Shown one piece after another: positions 10,319 through 22,509 of a stretch of DNA of 64,000 nt. Position numbers and translations under genes: made by a program. Within the stretch, counting starts at the first letter, position 1, and every line of letters begins with the position of its first letter. Source of the DNA: Micromussa lordhowensis (taxonomy: Eukaryota; Cnidaria; Anthozoa; Scleractinia; Lobophylliidae); assembly GCA_964020085.1 (NCBI GenBank), contig CAXHUQ010000754.1:258501-322500 (forward strand), in the 5' to 3' direction. The notes beneath the pieces are model-generated. The model was given only the letters and a program-made list of their open reading frames with translations. It did no database searches and was not told the origin of the DNA.

Positions 10319-11742
10319 CATGATGGCATTGGCGCCAGGGTGTTTTTTCTGGCCTTCTTTTTGCAGTAGTTTTCCCTGGTCCCAACTTTGCAGAATTTCA
10401 GAAAACGCGCGCTGGGGGTTCCCTTGGCAAATTTGACATAGCTCGGCTTCACGGGCACTTTAAGAGGCGCGGTTTGCAGCAAAATGTTCTGCTAGGTTGG
10501 CACTTCAAGAAATTTCTAGTTAGAACATGATGGCATTGGCGCCAGGGTGCTTTTTCTGGCCTTCTTTTTGCAGAAGTTTCCCCTGGTCCCAACTTTGCAG
10601 AATTTCAGAAAACGCACGCTGGGGGTCCCCTTGGCAAATTTGACATAGCTCGGCTTCACCGGCACTTTGGGAGGCGCGGTTGGCAGCAAAATGTTCTGCT
10701 AGGTTGACACTTTAAGGAAATTTTAGTAAAGGACCAGATGGCATTGGCGCCAGGGTGTTTTTTCTGGCCTTCTTTTTGCAGAAGTTTCCCCTGGTCCCAA
10801 CTTTGCAGAATTTCAGAAAACGCGCGCTGGGGGTCCCCTTGGCAAATTTGACATAGCTCGGCTTCACGGGCACTTTAAGAGGCGCGGTTCGCAGCAAAAT
10901 GTTTTGCTAGGTTGGCACTTGAAGGAAATCTTAGTTAGGACATGATAACAATGGCGCCAGAGTGTTTTTTTTGGCCTTCTTTTTGCAGGAGTTTCCCCTG
11001 GTCCCAACTTGGCGGAATTTCAGAAAACGCGCGCTGGGGGTCCCCTTGGCAAATTTGACATAGCTCGGCTTCACGGGCACTTTGGGAGGCGCGGTTTGCA
11101 GCAAAATGTTTTGGTAGGTGTGCACTTCAAAGAAATTTTAGTTAGGACATGATGGCATTGGCGCGAGGGTGTTTTTTCTGGCCTTCTATTTGCAGTAGTT
11201 TTCCCTGGTCCCAACTTTGCAGAATTTCAGAAAACGCGCGCTGGGGGTCCCCTTGGCAACTTTGACATACCTCGGCTTCACGGGCACTTTAAGAGGCGCG
11301 GTTTGCAGCAAAATGTTCTGCTAGGTCGGCACTTAAAGAAAATCCTACTTAAGACATGATGGCATTGGCGCCAAGGTGTTTTTCCTGGCCTTCTTTTTGC
11401 AGGAGTTTACCCTGGTCCCAACTGGGGGTCCCCTTGGCAAATTTGACATAGCTCGGCTTCACGTGCACTTTAAGAGGCGCGGTTTGCAGCAAAATGTTCT
11501 GCTTGGTTGGCACTTCAAGGAAATGGTAGTTAGAACATGATGGCATTGGCGCCAGGGTGTTATTTCTGGCCTTCTTGTTGCCGGAGTTTCCTCTGGTCCC
11601 AACTTTGCAGAATTTCAGAAAACGCGCGCTAGGGGTCCCCTTGGCAAATTTGACATACCTCGGCTTCACGGGCACTTTGGGAGGCGCGGTTTCCAGCAAA
11701 ATGTTCTGCAAGGTTGGCACTTTAAGGAAATTCTAGTTAGGA
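10319..11742 (+). repeat. 7-monomer HOR, 1,424 bp, copy 2
   Basis: Units start at 10319, 10526, 10734, 10941, 11148, 11355 and 11536. This is the direct tandem copy of 8895-10318, with the same length pattern of 207, 208, 207, 207, 207, 181 and 207 bp (order 207/208/207/207/207/181/207). It ends where the next unit (11743) begins with ATTGGCGACAGGG, which has no match at 10319, so the tandem series has exactly two copies. Confidence 0.95.
11355..11535 (+). repeat. 181-bp monomer, second copy of the 26-bp deletion
   Basis: The junction CCCAACT-GGGGGTCCCC near 11422 is identical to the one near 9998. One private difference nearby is TTCACGTGCACTTT, where copy 1 has TTCACGGGCACTTT. Confidence 0.93.
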
Positions 11743-12776
11743 CATGATGGCATTGGCGACAGGGTGTTTTTTCTGGCCTTCTTTTTGCAGTAGTTTTCCC
11801 TGGTCCCAACTTTGCAGAATTTCAGAAAACGCGCGCTGGGGGTCCCCTTGGCAAATTTGACATAGCTCGGCTTCACGGGCACTTTAAGAGGCGCGGTTTG
11901 CAGCAAAATGTTTTGCTAGGTTGGCACTTCAAGGAAATTTTAGTGAGGACATGATGGCATTGGCGCCAGGGTGTTTTTTCTTGCCTTCTTTTTGCAGGAC
12001 TTTCCCCTGGTCCCAACTTTGCAGAATTTCAGAAAACGCGCGCTGGGGGTCCCCTTGGCAAATTTGACATAGCTCGGCTTCACGGGCACTTTAAGAGGCG
12101 CGGTTTGCAGCAAAATGTTCTGCTAGGTTGGCGCTTTAACGAAATTTAAGTCAGGACATGATGGCATTGGCGCCAGGGTGTTTTTTCTGGCCTTCTTTTT
12201 GCAGTAGTTTTCCCTGGTCCCAACTTTGCAGAATTTCAGAAAACGCGCGCTGGGGGTCTCTTTGGCAAATTTGACATAGCTCATCTTCACGGGCACTTTT
12301 TGAGGCGCGGTTTGCAACAAAATGTTCTGTTGGGCTGGCACTTCAAGGAAATGCTAGTTGTAACATGATGGCATTGGCGACAGGGTGTTTTTTCTGGCCT
12401 TCTTTTTGCAGGAGTTTTTCCTGGTCCCAACTTTGCAGAATTTCAGAGAACGCGCGCTGGGGGTCCCCTTGGCAAATTTGACATAGCTCGGCTTCACGGG
12501 CACTTTAAGAGGCGCGGTTTGCAGCAAAATGTTCTGCTAGGTTGGCACTTTAAGGAAATTTTAGTCAGGTTATGATGGCATTGGTGCCAGGGTAATTTTT
12601 ATGGCCTTCTTTTTGCAGGAGTTTCCCATGGTCCCAATTTTGCAGAATTTCAGAAAACGCGCGTTGGGGTCCCCTTGGCAAATTTGACATAGCTCGGCTT
12701 CACGGGAACTTTGGGAGGCGCGGTTTGCAGCAAAATGTTCTGCTAGGTTGGCACTTTAAGAAAATTTTAGTTAGGT
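11743..12776 (+). repeat. Five ordinary monomers between HOR domains
   Basis: Units start at 11743, 11950, 12157, 12364 and 12571, the last 206 bp long. They do not pair as a block with either neighbouring HOR at constant offset. Features of note are ATTGGCGACAGGG in two of them and GCTCATCTTCACGG at 12280. No gene is present. Confidence 0.8.
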
Positions 12777-13190
12777 CATGATGGCATTGGCGCCAGGGTG
12801 TTTTTTCTGGCCTTCTTTTTGCAGGAGTTTTCCCTGGTCCCAACTTTGCAGAATTTCAGAAAACGCGCGCTTGGGGTCCCCTTCGCAAATTTGACATAGC
12901 TCGGCTTCACGGGCACTTTAAGAGGCGCGGTTTCCAGCAAAATGTTCTGCTTGGTTGGCACTTCAAGGAAATGATAGTTAGGACATGATAACATCTGCGC
13001 CAGGGTGTTTTTTCTGGTCTTCTTTTTGCAGTAGTTTTCCCTAATCCCAACTTTCCAGAATTTCAGAAAACGCGCGCTGGGGGTCCCCTTGGCAAATTTG
13101 ACATAGCTCGGCTTCACGGGAACTTTGGGAGGTGCGGTTTGCAGCAAAATGTTCTGCTAGGTTGGCACTTAAACGAAATTTTAGTTAGGA

Positions 13191-15053
13191 CATGATGGCA
13201 TTGGCGCCAGGGTGTTTTTTCTGGCCTTCTTTTTGCAGGAGTTTCCCCTGGTCCCAACTTTGCAGAATTTCAGAAAGCGCGCGCTGGGGGTCCCCTTGGC
13301 AAATTTGACATAGCTCGGCTTTACGGGCACTTTGGGAGGCGCGGTTTGCAGCAACATGTTCTGCTAGGTTGGCACTTCAAGGAAATTCTAGTTAGGACAT
13401 GATGGCGTTGGCGCCAGGGTGTTTTTTCTGGCCTTCTTTTTGCAGTAGTTTTTTATAGTCCCAACTTTGCAGAATTTCAGAAAACGCGCGCTGGGGGTCC
13501 CCTTGGCAAATTTGACATAGCTCGCCTTCACGGGCACTTTAAGAGACGCGGTTAGCAGCAAAATCTTCTGCTTGGTTGGCACTTCAAGGAAATTTTTGTT
13601 AGGACATGATGGCATTGGCGCCAGGGTGTTTTTTCTGGTCTTCTTTTTGCAGTAGTTTTCCCTAATCCCAACTTTGCAGAATTTCAGAAAACGCGCGCTG
13701 GGGGTCCCCTTGGCAAATTTGACATAGCTTGGCTTCACGGGCACTTTGGGAGGCGCGGTTTGCAGCAAAATGTTCTGCTAGGTTGGCACTTTAAGAAAAT
13801 TTTAGTTAGGTCATGATGGCATTGGCGCCAGGGTGTTTTTTCTGGCCTTCTTTTTGCAGGAGTTTACCCTGGTCCCAACTTTGCAGAATTTCAGAAAGCG
13901 CGCTTTGGGGGTCCCCTTGGCAAATTTGACATAGCTCGGCTTTGCGGGCACTTTGGGAGGCGCGGTTTGCAGCAAAATGTTCTGCTTGGTTGGCACTTCA
14001 AGAAAATCCCAGATAGGACATGATGGCGTTGGCGCCAGGGTGTTTTTTCTGGCCTTCTTTTTGCAGTAGTTTTTTATAGTCCCAACTTTGCAGAATTTCA
14101 GAAAACGCGCGCTGGGGGTCCCTCTGGCAAATTTGACATAGCTCGGCTTCACGGGCACTTTAAGAGGCGCGGTTTGCAGAAAAATGTTCTGCTAGGTTGG
14201 CACTTTAAGGAAATCCTAGTTACGACATGATGGCATTGGCGCCAGGGTGTTTTTTCTGGCTTTCTTTTTGCAGGAGTTTCCCCTGGTCCCAACTTTGCAG
14301 AATTTCAGAAAACGCGCGCTGGGGGTCCCTCTGGCAAATTTGACATAGCTCGGCTTCACGGGCACTTTAAGAGGCGCGGTTTGCAGCAAAATGGTCTGCT
14401 AGGTTGGCACTTTAAGGAAATTTTAGTTACCACATGATAACATTGGCGCCAGGGTGTTTTTTCCGGCCTTCTTTTTGCAGGAGTTTCCCCTGGTCCCAAC
14501 TTTGCAGAATTTCAGAAAGCGCGCGCTGGGGGTCCCCTTGGCAAATTTGATATAGCTAGGCTTCACGGGCACTTTAAGAGGCGCGGTTTGCAGGAAAATG
14601 TTCTGCTAGGTTGGCACTTAAAGGAAATTCTAGTTAGGACATGATGGCGTTGGCGCCAGGGTGTTTTTTCTGGCCTTCTTTTTGCAGTAGTTTTTTATAG
14701 TCCCAACTTTGCAGAATTTCAGAAAACGCGCGCTGGGGGTCCCCTTGGCAAATTTGACATAGCTCGCCTTCACGGGCACTTTAAGAGGCGGGGTTTGCAG
14801 CAAAATGTTCTGCTTGGTTGGCACTTCAAGGAAATTTTTGTTAGGACATGATGGCATTGGCGCCAGGGTTTTTTTTTTGGCCTTCTTTTTGCAGTAGTTT
14901 TCCCTGGTCCTAAATTTGCAGAATTTCAGAAAACGCGCGCTGGGGGTCCCCTTGGCAAATTTGACATAGCTCGGCTTTACGGGCACTTTAAGATGCGCGG
15001 TTTGCAGCAAAATGTTCTGCTAGGTTGGCACTTTAAGGAAATCCTAGTTAGGA
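13191..15053 (+). repeat. Three consecutive three-monomer cassettes (621-bp period)
   Basis: Monomers at 13191, 13812 and 14433 carry CAGAAAGCGCGC. Each is followed by a monomer (13398, 14019, 14640) with TTTTTTATAGTCCC, then by a third variable monomer (13605, 14226, 14847). The cassette spacing is exactly 621 bp twice. The third unit differs: CCCTAATCCC at 13605, GGCTTTC at 14226, and GGTCCTAAATTTG at 14847. So the first two members are inherited together while the third is replaced. Confidence 0.8.
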
Positions 15054-16999
15054 CATGATGGCATTGGCGCCAGTGTGTTTTTTCTGGCCTTCTTTTTGCA
15101 GGAGTTTCCCCTGGTCCCAACTTTGCAGAATTTCAGAAAACGCGCGCTGGGGGTCCCCTTGGCAAATTTGACATAGCTCGGCTTGACGGGCACTTTGGGA
15201 GGCGCGGTTTGCAGCAAAATGTTCTGCTAGGTTGGCACTTTAAGGAAATCCTAGTTACGACATGATGGCATTGGCGCCAGGGTGTTTTTTCTGGCTTTCT
15301 TTTTGCAGGAGTTTCCCCTGGTCCCAACTTTGCAGAATTTCAGAAAACGCGCGCTGGGGGTCCCCTTGGCAAATTTGATATAGCTCGGCTTCACGGGCAC
15401 TTTAAGAGGCGCGGTTTGCAGCAAAATGTTCTGCTTGGTTGGCACTTCAAGGAAATTATAGTTAGGACATGATAACATCTGCGCCAGGGTGTTTTTTCTG
15501 GGCTTCTTTTTGCAGTAGTTTTCCCTAATCCCAACTTTGCAGAATTTCAGAAAACGCGCGCTGGGGGTCCCCTTGGCAAATGTGACATAGCTCGGCTTTA
15601 CGGGCACTTTGGGAGGCGCGGTTTGCAGCAAAATGTTCTGCTAGGTTGGCACTTTAAGGAAATTTTAGTTAGGACATGATGGCATTGGCGCCAGGGTGTT
15701 TTTTCTGGCCTTCTTTTTGCAGAAGTTTCCCCTGGTCCCAACTTTGCAGAATTTCAGAAAGCGCGCGCTGGGGGTCCCCTTGGCAAATTTGACATAGCTC
15801 GGCTTTACGGGAACTTTGGGAGGCGCGGTTTGCAGCAAAATGTTCTGCTAGGTTGGCACTTCAAGGAAATCCTAGTTAGGACATTATGGCATTGGCGCCA
15901 GGGTGTTTTTTCTGGCCTTCTTTTTGCAGTAGTTTTTTATAGTCCCAACTTTGCAGAATTTCAGAAAACGCGCGCTGGGGGTCCCCTTGGCAAATTTGAC
16001 ATAGCTCGCCTTCACGGGCACTTTAAGAGGCGCGGTTTGCAGCAAAATCTTGTGCATGGTTGGCACTTCAAGGAAATTTTTGTTAGGACATGATGCCATT
16101 GGCGCCAGGGTGTTTTTTCTGGTCTTCTTTTTGCAGTAGTTTTCCCTAATCCCAACTTTGCAGAATTTCAGAAAACGCGCGCTGGGGGTCCCCTTGGCAA
16201 ATTTGACATAGCTCGGCTTCACGGGCACTTTAGGAGGCGCGGTTTGCAGCAAAATGTTCTGCTAGGTTGGCACTTCAAGGAAATCCTAGTTACGACATGA
16301 TGGCATTGGCGCCAGGGTGTTTTTTCTGGCTTTCTTTTTGTAGGAGTTTCCCCTGGTCCCAACTTTGCAGAATTTCAGAAAACGCGCGCTGGGGGTCCCC
16401 TTGGCAAATTTGACATAGCTCGGCTTCACGGGCACTTTAAGAGGCGCGGTTTCCAGCAAAATGTTCTGCTTGGTTGGCACTTCAAGGAAATGATAGTTAG
16501 GACATGATAACATCTGCGCCAGGGTGTTTTTTCTGGTCTTCTTTTTGCAGTAGTTTTCCCTAATCCCAACTTTCCAGAATTTCAGAAAACGCGCGCTGGG
16601 GGTCCCCTTGGCAAATTTGACATAGCTCGGCTTCACTGGCACTTTGGGAGGCGCGGTTTGCAGCAAAATGTTCTGCTTGGTTGGCACTTGAAGAAAATCC
16701 CAGATAGGACATGATGGCATTGGCGCCAGGGTGTTTTTTCTGGCCTTCTTTTTGCAGTAGTTTTTTATAGTCCCAACTTTGCAGAATTTCAGAAAACGCG
16801 CGCTGGGGGTCCCTCTGGCAAATTTGACATAGCTCGGCTTCACGGGCACTTTAAGAGGCGCGGTTTGCAGAAAAATGTTCTGCTAGGTTGGCACTTTAAG
16901 GAAATCCTAGTTACGACATGATGGCATTGGCGCCAGGGTGTTTTTTCTGGCTTTCTTTTTGAAGGAGTTTCCCCTGGTCCCAACTTTGCAGAATTTCAG

Positions 17000-18080
17000 A
17001 AAACGCGCGCTGGGGGTCCCTCTGGCAAATTTGACATAGCTCGGCTTCACGGGCACTTTAAGAGGCGCGGTTTGCAGCAAAATGTTCTGCTAGGTTGGCA
17101 CTTTAAGGAAATTTTAGTTACCACATGATAACATTGGCGCCAGGGTGTTTTTTCCGGCCTTCTTTTTGCAGAAGTTTCCCCTGGTCCCAACTTTGCAGAA
17201 TTTCAGAAAACGCGCGCTGGGGGTCCCCTTGGCAAATTTGACATAGCTCGGCTTCACGGGCACTTTAAGAGGCGCGGTTTGCAGCAAAATGTTCTGCTAG
17301 GTTGGCACTTTAAGGAAATTTTAGTAAAGGACCAGATGGCATTGGCGCCAGGGTGTTTTTTCTGGTCTTCTTTTTGCAGGAGTTTCCCCTAGTCCCAACT
17401 TTGCAGAATTTCAGAAAACGCGCGCTGGGGGTCCCCTTGGCAAATTTGACATAGCTCGGCTTCACGGGCACTTTGGGAGGCGCGGTTTGCAGCAAAATGT
17501 TTTGCTAGGTTGGCACTTCAAGGAAATTTTAGTTAAGACATGATGGCGTTGGCGCCAGGGTGTTTTTTCTGGCCTTCTTTTTGCAGTAGTTTTCCCTGGT
17601 CCCAACTTTGCAGAATTTTAGAAAACGCGCGCTAGGGGTCCCCTTGGCAAATTTGATATAGCTAGGCTTCACGGGCACTTTAAGAGGCGCGGTTTGCAGA
17701 AAAATGTTCTGCTAGGTTGGCACTTCAAGGAAATCCTAGTTACGACATGATGGCATTGGCGCCAGGGTAATTTTTCTGGCTTTCTTTTTGCAGGAGTTTC
17801 CCCTGGTCCCAACTTTGCAGAATTTCAGAAAACGCGCGCTGGGGGTCCCCTTGGCAAATTTGACATAGCTCGGCTTCACGGGCACTTTGGGAGGCGCGGT
17901 TTGCAGCAAAATGTTCTGCTAGGTTGGCACTTTAAGGAAATTTTAGTTAGGACATGATGGCATTGGCCCCAGGGTGTTTTTTCTGGCCTTCTTTTTGCAG
18001 GAGTTTCCCCTGGTCCCAACTTTGCAGAATTTCAGAAAACGCGCGCTGGGGGTCCCCTTGGCAAATTTGACATAGCTCGG
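17000..18080 (+). repeat. Seven-monomer-offset duplication, copy 1
   Basis: From about 17000 to 18080 the sequence matches about 18450-19530 at a constant offset of 1,450 bp, seven monomers plus one base. Shared markers are TTAGTTACCACATGATAAC with TTTTCCGGCC, GTAAAGGACCAGATGG, CATGATGGCGTTGG, CAGAATTTTAGAAAACG with GCTAGGGGTCC, GATATAGCTAGGC, GGGTAATTTTTCTGG and ATTGGCCCCAGGG, all in the same order. Confidence 0.9.
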
Positions 18081-18449
18081 CTTTACGGGCATTTTGGGAA
18101 GCGCGGTTTGCAGCAAAATGTTCTGCTAGGTTGGCACTTTAAGGAAATTTTAGTTAGGACATGATGGCATTGGCGCCAGGGTGTTTTTTCTGGCCTTCTT
18201 TTTGCAGTAGTTTTCCCTGGTCCCAACTTTGCAGAATTTCAGAAAACGCGCGCTGGGGATCCCCTTGGCAAATTTGACATAGCTCGGCTTCACTGGCACT
18301 TCAAGAGGCGCCGTTTGCAGCAAAATGTTTTGCTAGGTTGGCACTACATGAAAATTGTAATTAGGACATGATGGCATTGGCGCCAGGGTGTTTTTTCTGG
18401 CCCTCTTTTTGCAGTAGTTTTCCCTGGTCCCAACTTTGCAGAATTTCAG
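18081..18449 (+). repeat. Monomers between the two 1,450-bp-offset copies
   Basis: Roughly 1.8 monomers (units at 18160 and 18367) complete the 7-monomer spacing but are not part of the matched segment. The unit at 18160 has GGGGATCCCC and GGCACTTCAAGAGGCGCC; the second has TGGCCCTC. No gene is present. Confidence 0.7.
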
Positions 18450-19530
18450 AAAACGCGCGCTGGGGGTCCCCTTGGCAAATTTGACATAGCTCGGCTTCAC
18501 GGGCACTTTAAGAGGCGCGGTTTGCAGCAAAATGTTCTGCTAGGTTGGCACTTTAAGGAAATTTTAGTTACCACATGATAACATTGGCGCCAGGGTGTTT
18601 TTTCCGGCCTTCTTTTTGCAGAAGTTTCCCCTGGTCCCAACTTTGCAGAATTTCAGAAAACGCGCGCTGGGGGTCCCCTTGGCAAATTTGACATAGCTCG
18701 GCTTCACGGGCACTTTAAGAGGCGCGTTTTGCAGCAAAATGTTCTGCTAGGTTGGCACTTTAAGGAAATTTTAGTAAAGGACCAGATGGCATTGGCGCCA
18801 GGGTGTTTTTTCTGGTCTTCTTTTTGCAGGAGTTTCCCCTAGTCCCAACTTTGCAGAATTTCAGAAAACGCGCGCTGGGGGTCCCCTTGGCAAATTTGAC
18901 ATAGCTCGGCTTCACGGGCACTTTGGGAGGCGCGGTTTGCAGCAAAATGTTTTGCTAGGTTGGCACTTCAAGGAAATTTTAGTTAAGACATGATGGCGTT
19001 GGCGCCAGGGTGTTTTTTCTGGCCTTCTTTTTGCAGTAGTTTTCCCTGGTCCCAACTTTGCAGAATTTTAGAAAACGCGCGCTAGGGGTCCCCTTGGCAA
19101 ATTTGATATAGCTAGGCTTCACGGGCACTTTAAGAGGCGCGGTTTGCAGAAAAATGTTCTGCTAGGTTGGCACTTCAAGGAAATCCTAGTTACGACATGA
19201 TGGCATTGGCGCCAGGGTAATTTTTCTGGCTTTCTTTTTGCAGGAGTTTCCCCTGGTCCCAACTTTGCAGAATTTCAGAAAACGCGCGCTGGGGGTCCCC
19301 TTGGCAAATTTGACATAGCTCGGCTTCACGGGCACTTTGGGAGGCGCGGTTTGCAGCAAAATGTTCTGCTAGGTTGGCACTTTAAGGAAATTTTAGTTAG
19401 GACATGATGGCATTGGCCCCAGGGTGTTTTTTCTGGCCTTCTTTTTGCAGGAGTTTCCCCTGGTCCCAACTTTGCAGAATTTCAGAAAACGCGCGCTGGG
19501 GGTCCCCTTGGCAAATTAGACATAGCTCGG
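18450..19530 (+). repeat. Seven-monomer-offset duplication, copy 2
   Basis: This is the second copy of 17000-18080 with the same ordered set of markers. It diverges near 19516, where this copy reads AAATTAGACATAG and continues GCTTCACGGG, against GCTTTACGGG in copy 1. One private change is GGCGCGTTTTGCAG at 18721. Confidence 0.9.
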
Positions 19531-21680
19531 CTTCACGGGCACTTTGGGAGGCGCGGTTTGCAGCAAAATGTTTTGCTAGGTTGGCACTTCAAGGAAATCG
19601 TAGTTAAGACATGATGGCGTTGGCGCCAGGGTGTTTTTTCTGGCCTTTTTTTTGCAGTAGTTTTCCCTGGTCCTAACTTTGCAGAATTTCAGAAAACGCG
19701 CGCTGGGGGTCCCCTTGGCAAATTTGACATAGCTCGGCTTCACGGGCACTTTAAGAGGCGCGGTTTGCAGAAAAATGTTCTGCTGGGTTGGCACTTGAAG
19801 GAAATCCTAGTTACGACATGATGGCATTGGCGCCAGGGTGTTTTTTCTGGCTTTCTTTTTGCAGGAGTTTCCCCTGGTCCCAACTTTGCAGAATTTCAGA
19901 AAACGCGCGCTTGGGGTCCCCTTGGCAAATTTGACATAGCTCGGCTTCACGGGCACTTTAAGAGGCGCGGTTTGCAGCAAAATGTTCTGCTTGGTTAGCA
20001 CTTTAAGGAAACGATAGTTAGGACATGATGGCATTGGCGCCAGGGTGTTTTTTCTGACCTTCTTTTTGCAGGAGTTTTCCCTGGTCCCAACTTTGCAGAA
20101 TTTCAGAAAACGCGCGCTGGGGGTCCCCTTGGCAAATTTGACATAGCTCGGCTTAACGAACACTTTGGGAGGCGCGGTTTGCAGCAAAATGTTCTGCTAG
20201 GTTGGCACTTTAAGAAAAAACCTAGTTGCGACATAATGGCATTGGCGCCAGGGTGTTTTTTCTGGCCTTCTTTTTGCAGTAGTTTTCCCTAGTCCCAACT
20301 TTGCAGAATTTCAGAAAACGCGCGCTGGGGGTCCCCTTGGCAAATTTGACATAGCTCGGCTTCACGGGCACTTTGGGAGGCGCAGTTTGCAGCAAAATGT
20401 TTTGCTAGGTTGGCACTTTGAGGAAATCCTAGTTAAGACATGATGGCGTTGGTGCCAGGGTGTTTTTTCTGGCCTTCTTTTTGCGGTAGTTTCCCCTGGT
20501 CCCAACTATGCAGAATTTTAGAAAACGCGCGCTGGGGGTCCCCTTGGCAAATTTGACATAGCTTGGCTTCACGGGCACTTTAAGAGGCGCGGTTTGCAGA
20601 AAAATGTTCTGCTAGGTTGGCACTTCAAGGAAATCCTAGTTACGACATGATGGCATTGGCGCCAGTGTGTTTTTTCTGGCTTTCTTTTTGCAAGAGTTTC
20701 CCCTGGTCCCAACTTTGCAGAATTTCAGAAAACGCGCGCTGGGGGTCCCTTTGGCAAATTTGACATAGCTCGGCTTCACGGGCACTTTAAGAGGCGCGGT
20801 TGGCAGCAAAATGTTCTGCTTGGTTGGCACTTCAAGGAAATCCTAGTTACGACATGATGGCATTGGCGCCAGGGTGTTTTTTCTGGCCTTCTTTTTGCAG
20901 GAGTTTCCCCTGGTCCCAACTTTGCAGAATTTCAGAAAGCGCGCGCTGGGGGTCCCCTTGGCAAATTTGACATAGCTCGGCTTTACGGGCACTTTGGGAG
21001 GCGCGGTTTGCAGCAAAATGTTTTGCTAGGTTGGCACTTGAAGGAAATCGTAGTTAGGACATGATGGCACTGAGGCCAGGGTGTTTTTCCTGGCCTTCTT
21101 TTTGCAGTAGTTTTTTATAGTCCCAACTTTGCAGAATTTCAGAAAACGCGCGCTGGGGGTCCCCTTGGCAAATTTGACATAGCTCGGCTTCACGGGCACT
21201 TTAAGAGGCGCGGTTTGCAGCAAAATGTTCTGCTTGGTTGGCACTTTAAGGAAATTTTTGTTAGAACATGATGGCATTGGCGCCAGGGTGTTTTTTCTGG
21301 CCTTCTTTTTGCAGTAGTTTTCCCTGGTCCTAAATTTGCAGAATTTCAGAAAACGCGCGCTGGGGGTCCCCTTGGCAAATTTGACATAGCTCGGCTTCAC
21401 GGGCACTTTAAGATGCGCGGTTTGCAGCAAAATGTTCTGCTAGGTTGGCACTTTAAAGAAATGTTAGTTAGGACATGATGGCATTGGCGCCAGTGTGTTT
21501 TTTCTGGCCTTCTTTTTGCAGGAGTTTCCCCTGGTCCCAACTTTGCAGAATTTCAGAAAACGCGCGCTGGGGGTCCCCTTGGCAAATTTGACATAGCTCG
21601 GCTTCACGGGCACTTTGGGAGGCGCAGTTTGCAGCAAAATGTTTTGCTAGATTGGCACTTCAAGGAAATCCTAGTTACGA

Positions 21681-22509
21681 CATGATGGCATTGGCGCCAG
21701 GGTGTTTTTTTTGGCTTTCTTTTTGCAGGAGTTTCCCCTGGTCCCAACTTTGCAGAATTTCAGAAAACGCGCGCTGGGGGTCCCCTTGGCAAATTTGACA
21801 TAGCTCGGCTTCACGGGCACTTTAAGAGGCGCGGTTTGCAGCAAAATGTTCTGCTTGGTTGGCACTTCAAGGAAATGATAGTTAGGACATGATAACATCT
21901 GCGCCAGGGTGTTTTTTCTGGTCTTCTTTTTGCAGTAGTTTTCCCTAATCCCAACTTTGCAGAATTTCAGAAAACGCGCGCTGGGGGTCCCCTTGGCAAA
22001 TTTGACATAGCTCGGCTTCACGGGCACTTTAAGAGGCGCGGTTTGCAGCAAAATGTTCTGCTAGGTTGGCACTTTAAGGAAATTTTAGTAAAGGACCAGA
22101 TGGCATTGGCGCCAGGGTGTTTTTTCTGGTCTTCTTTTTGCAGGAGTTTCCCCTAGTCCCAACTTTGCAGAATTTCAGAAAACGCGCGCTGGGGGTCCCC
22201 TTGGCAAATTTGACATAGCTCGGCTTCACGGGCACTTTGGGAGGCGCAGTTTGCAGCAAAATGTTTTGCTAGGTTGGCACTTCAAGGAAATCCTAGTTAA
22301 GACATGATGGCGTTGGCGCCAGGGTGTTTTTTCTGGCCTTCTTTTTGCAGTAGTTTTCCCTGGTCCCAACTATGCAGAATTTTAGAAAACGCGCGCTGGG
22401 GGTCACCTTGGCAAATTTGACATAGCTCGGCTTCACGGGCACTTTAAGAGGCGCCGTTTGCAGAAAAATGTTTTGCTAGGTTGGCACTTCAAGGAAATCC
22501 TAGTCACGA
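21681..22509 (+). repeat. Four-monomer block related to 24168-25411
   Basis: The units at 21681, 21888, 22096 and 22303 reappear in the same order at 24168, 24375, 24998 and 25205. The offset is 2,487 bp for the first two units and 2,902 bp for the last two. The difference of 415 bp is the two extra monomers starting at 24582 and 24789. Markers are GTTTTTTTTGGCTTTC, CATGATAACATCTGCG, GTAAAGGACCAGATGG and CATGATGGCGTTGG with CCAACTATGCAG. Confidence 0.8.

Noticed and set aside
16286..16849. The longest frame (187 codons, minus strand) as a real repeat protein gene
   Set aside because: It spans about 2.7 satellite units and is open only because those units have T at 176 and A or G at 198. Neighbouring units close the same frame. 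Read-through by single-base chance is the simpler explanation.
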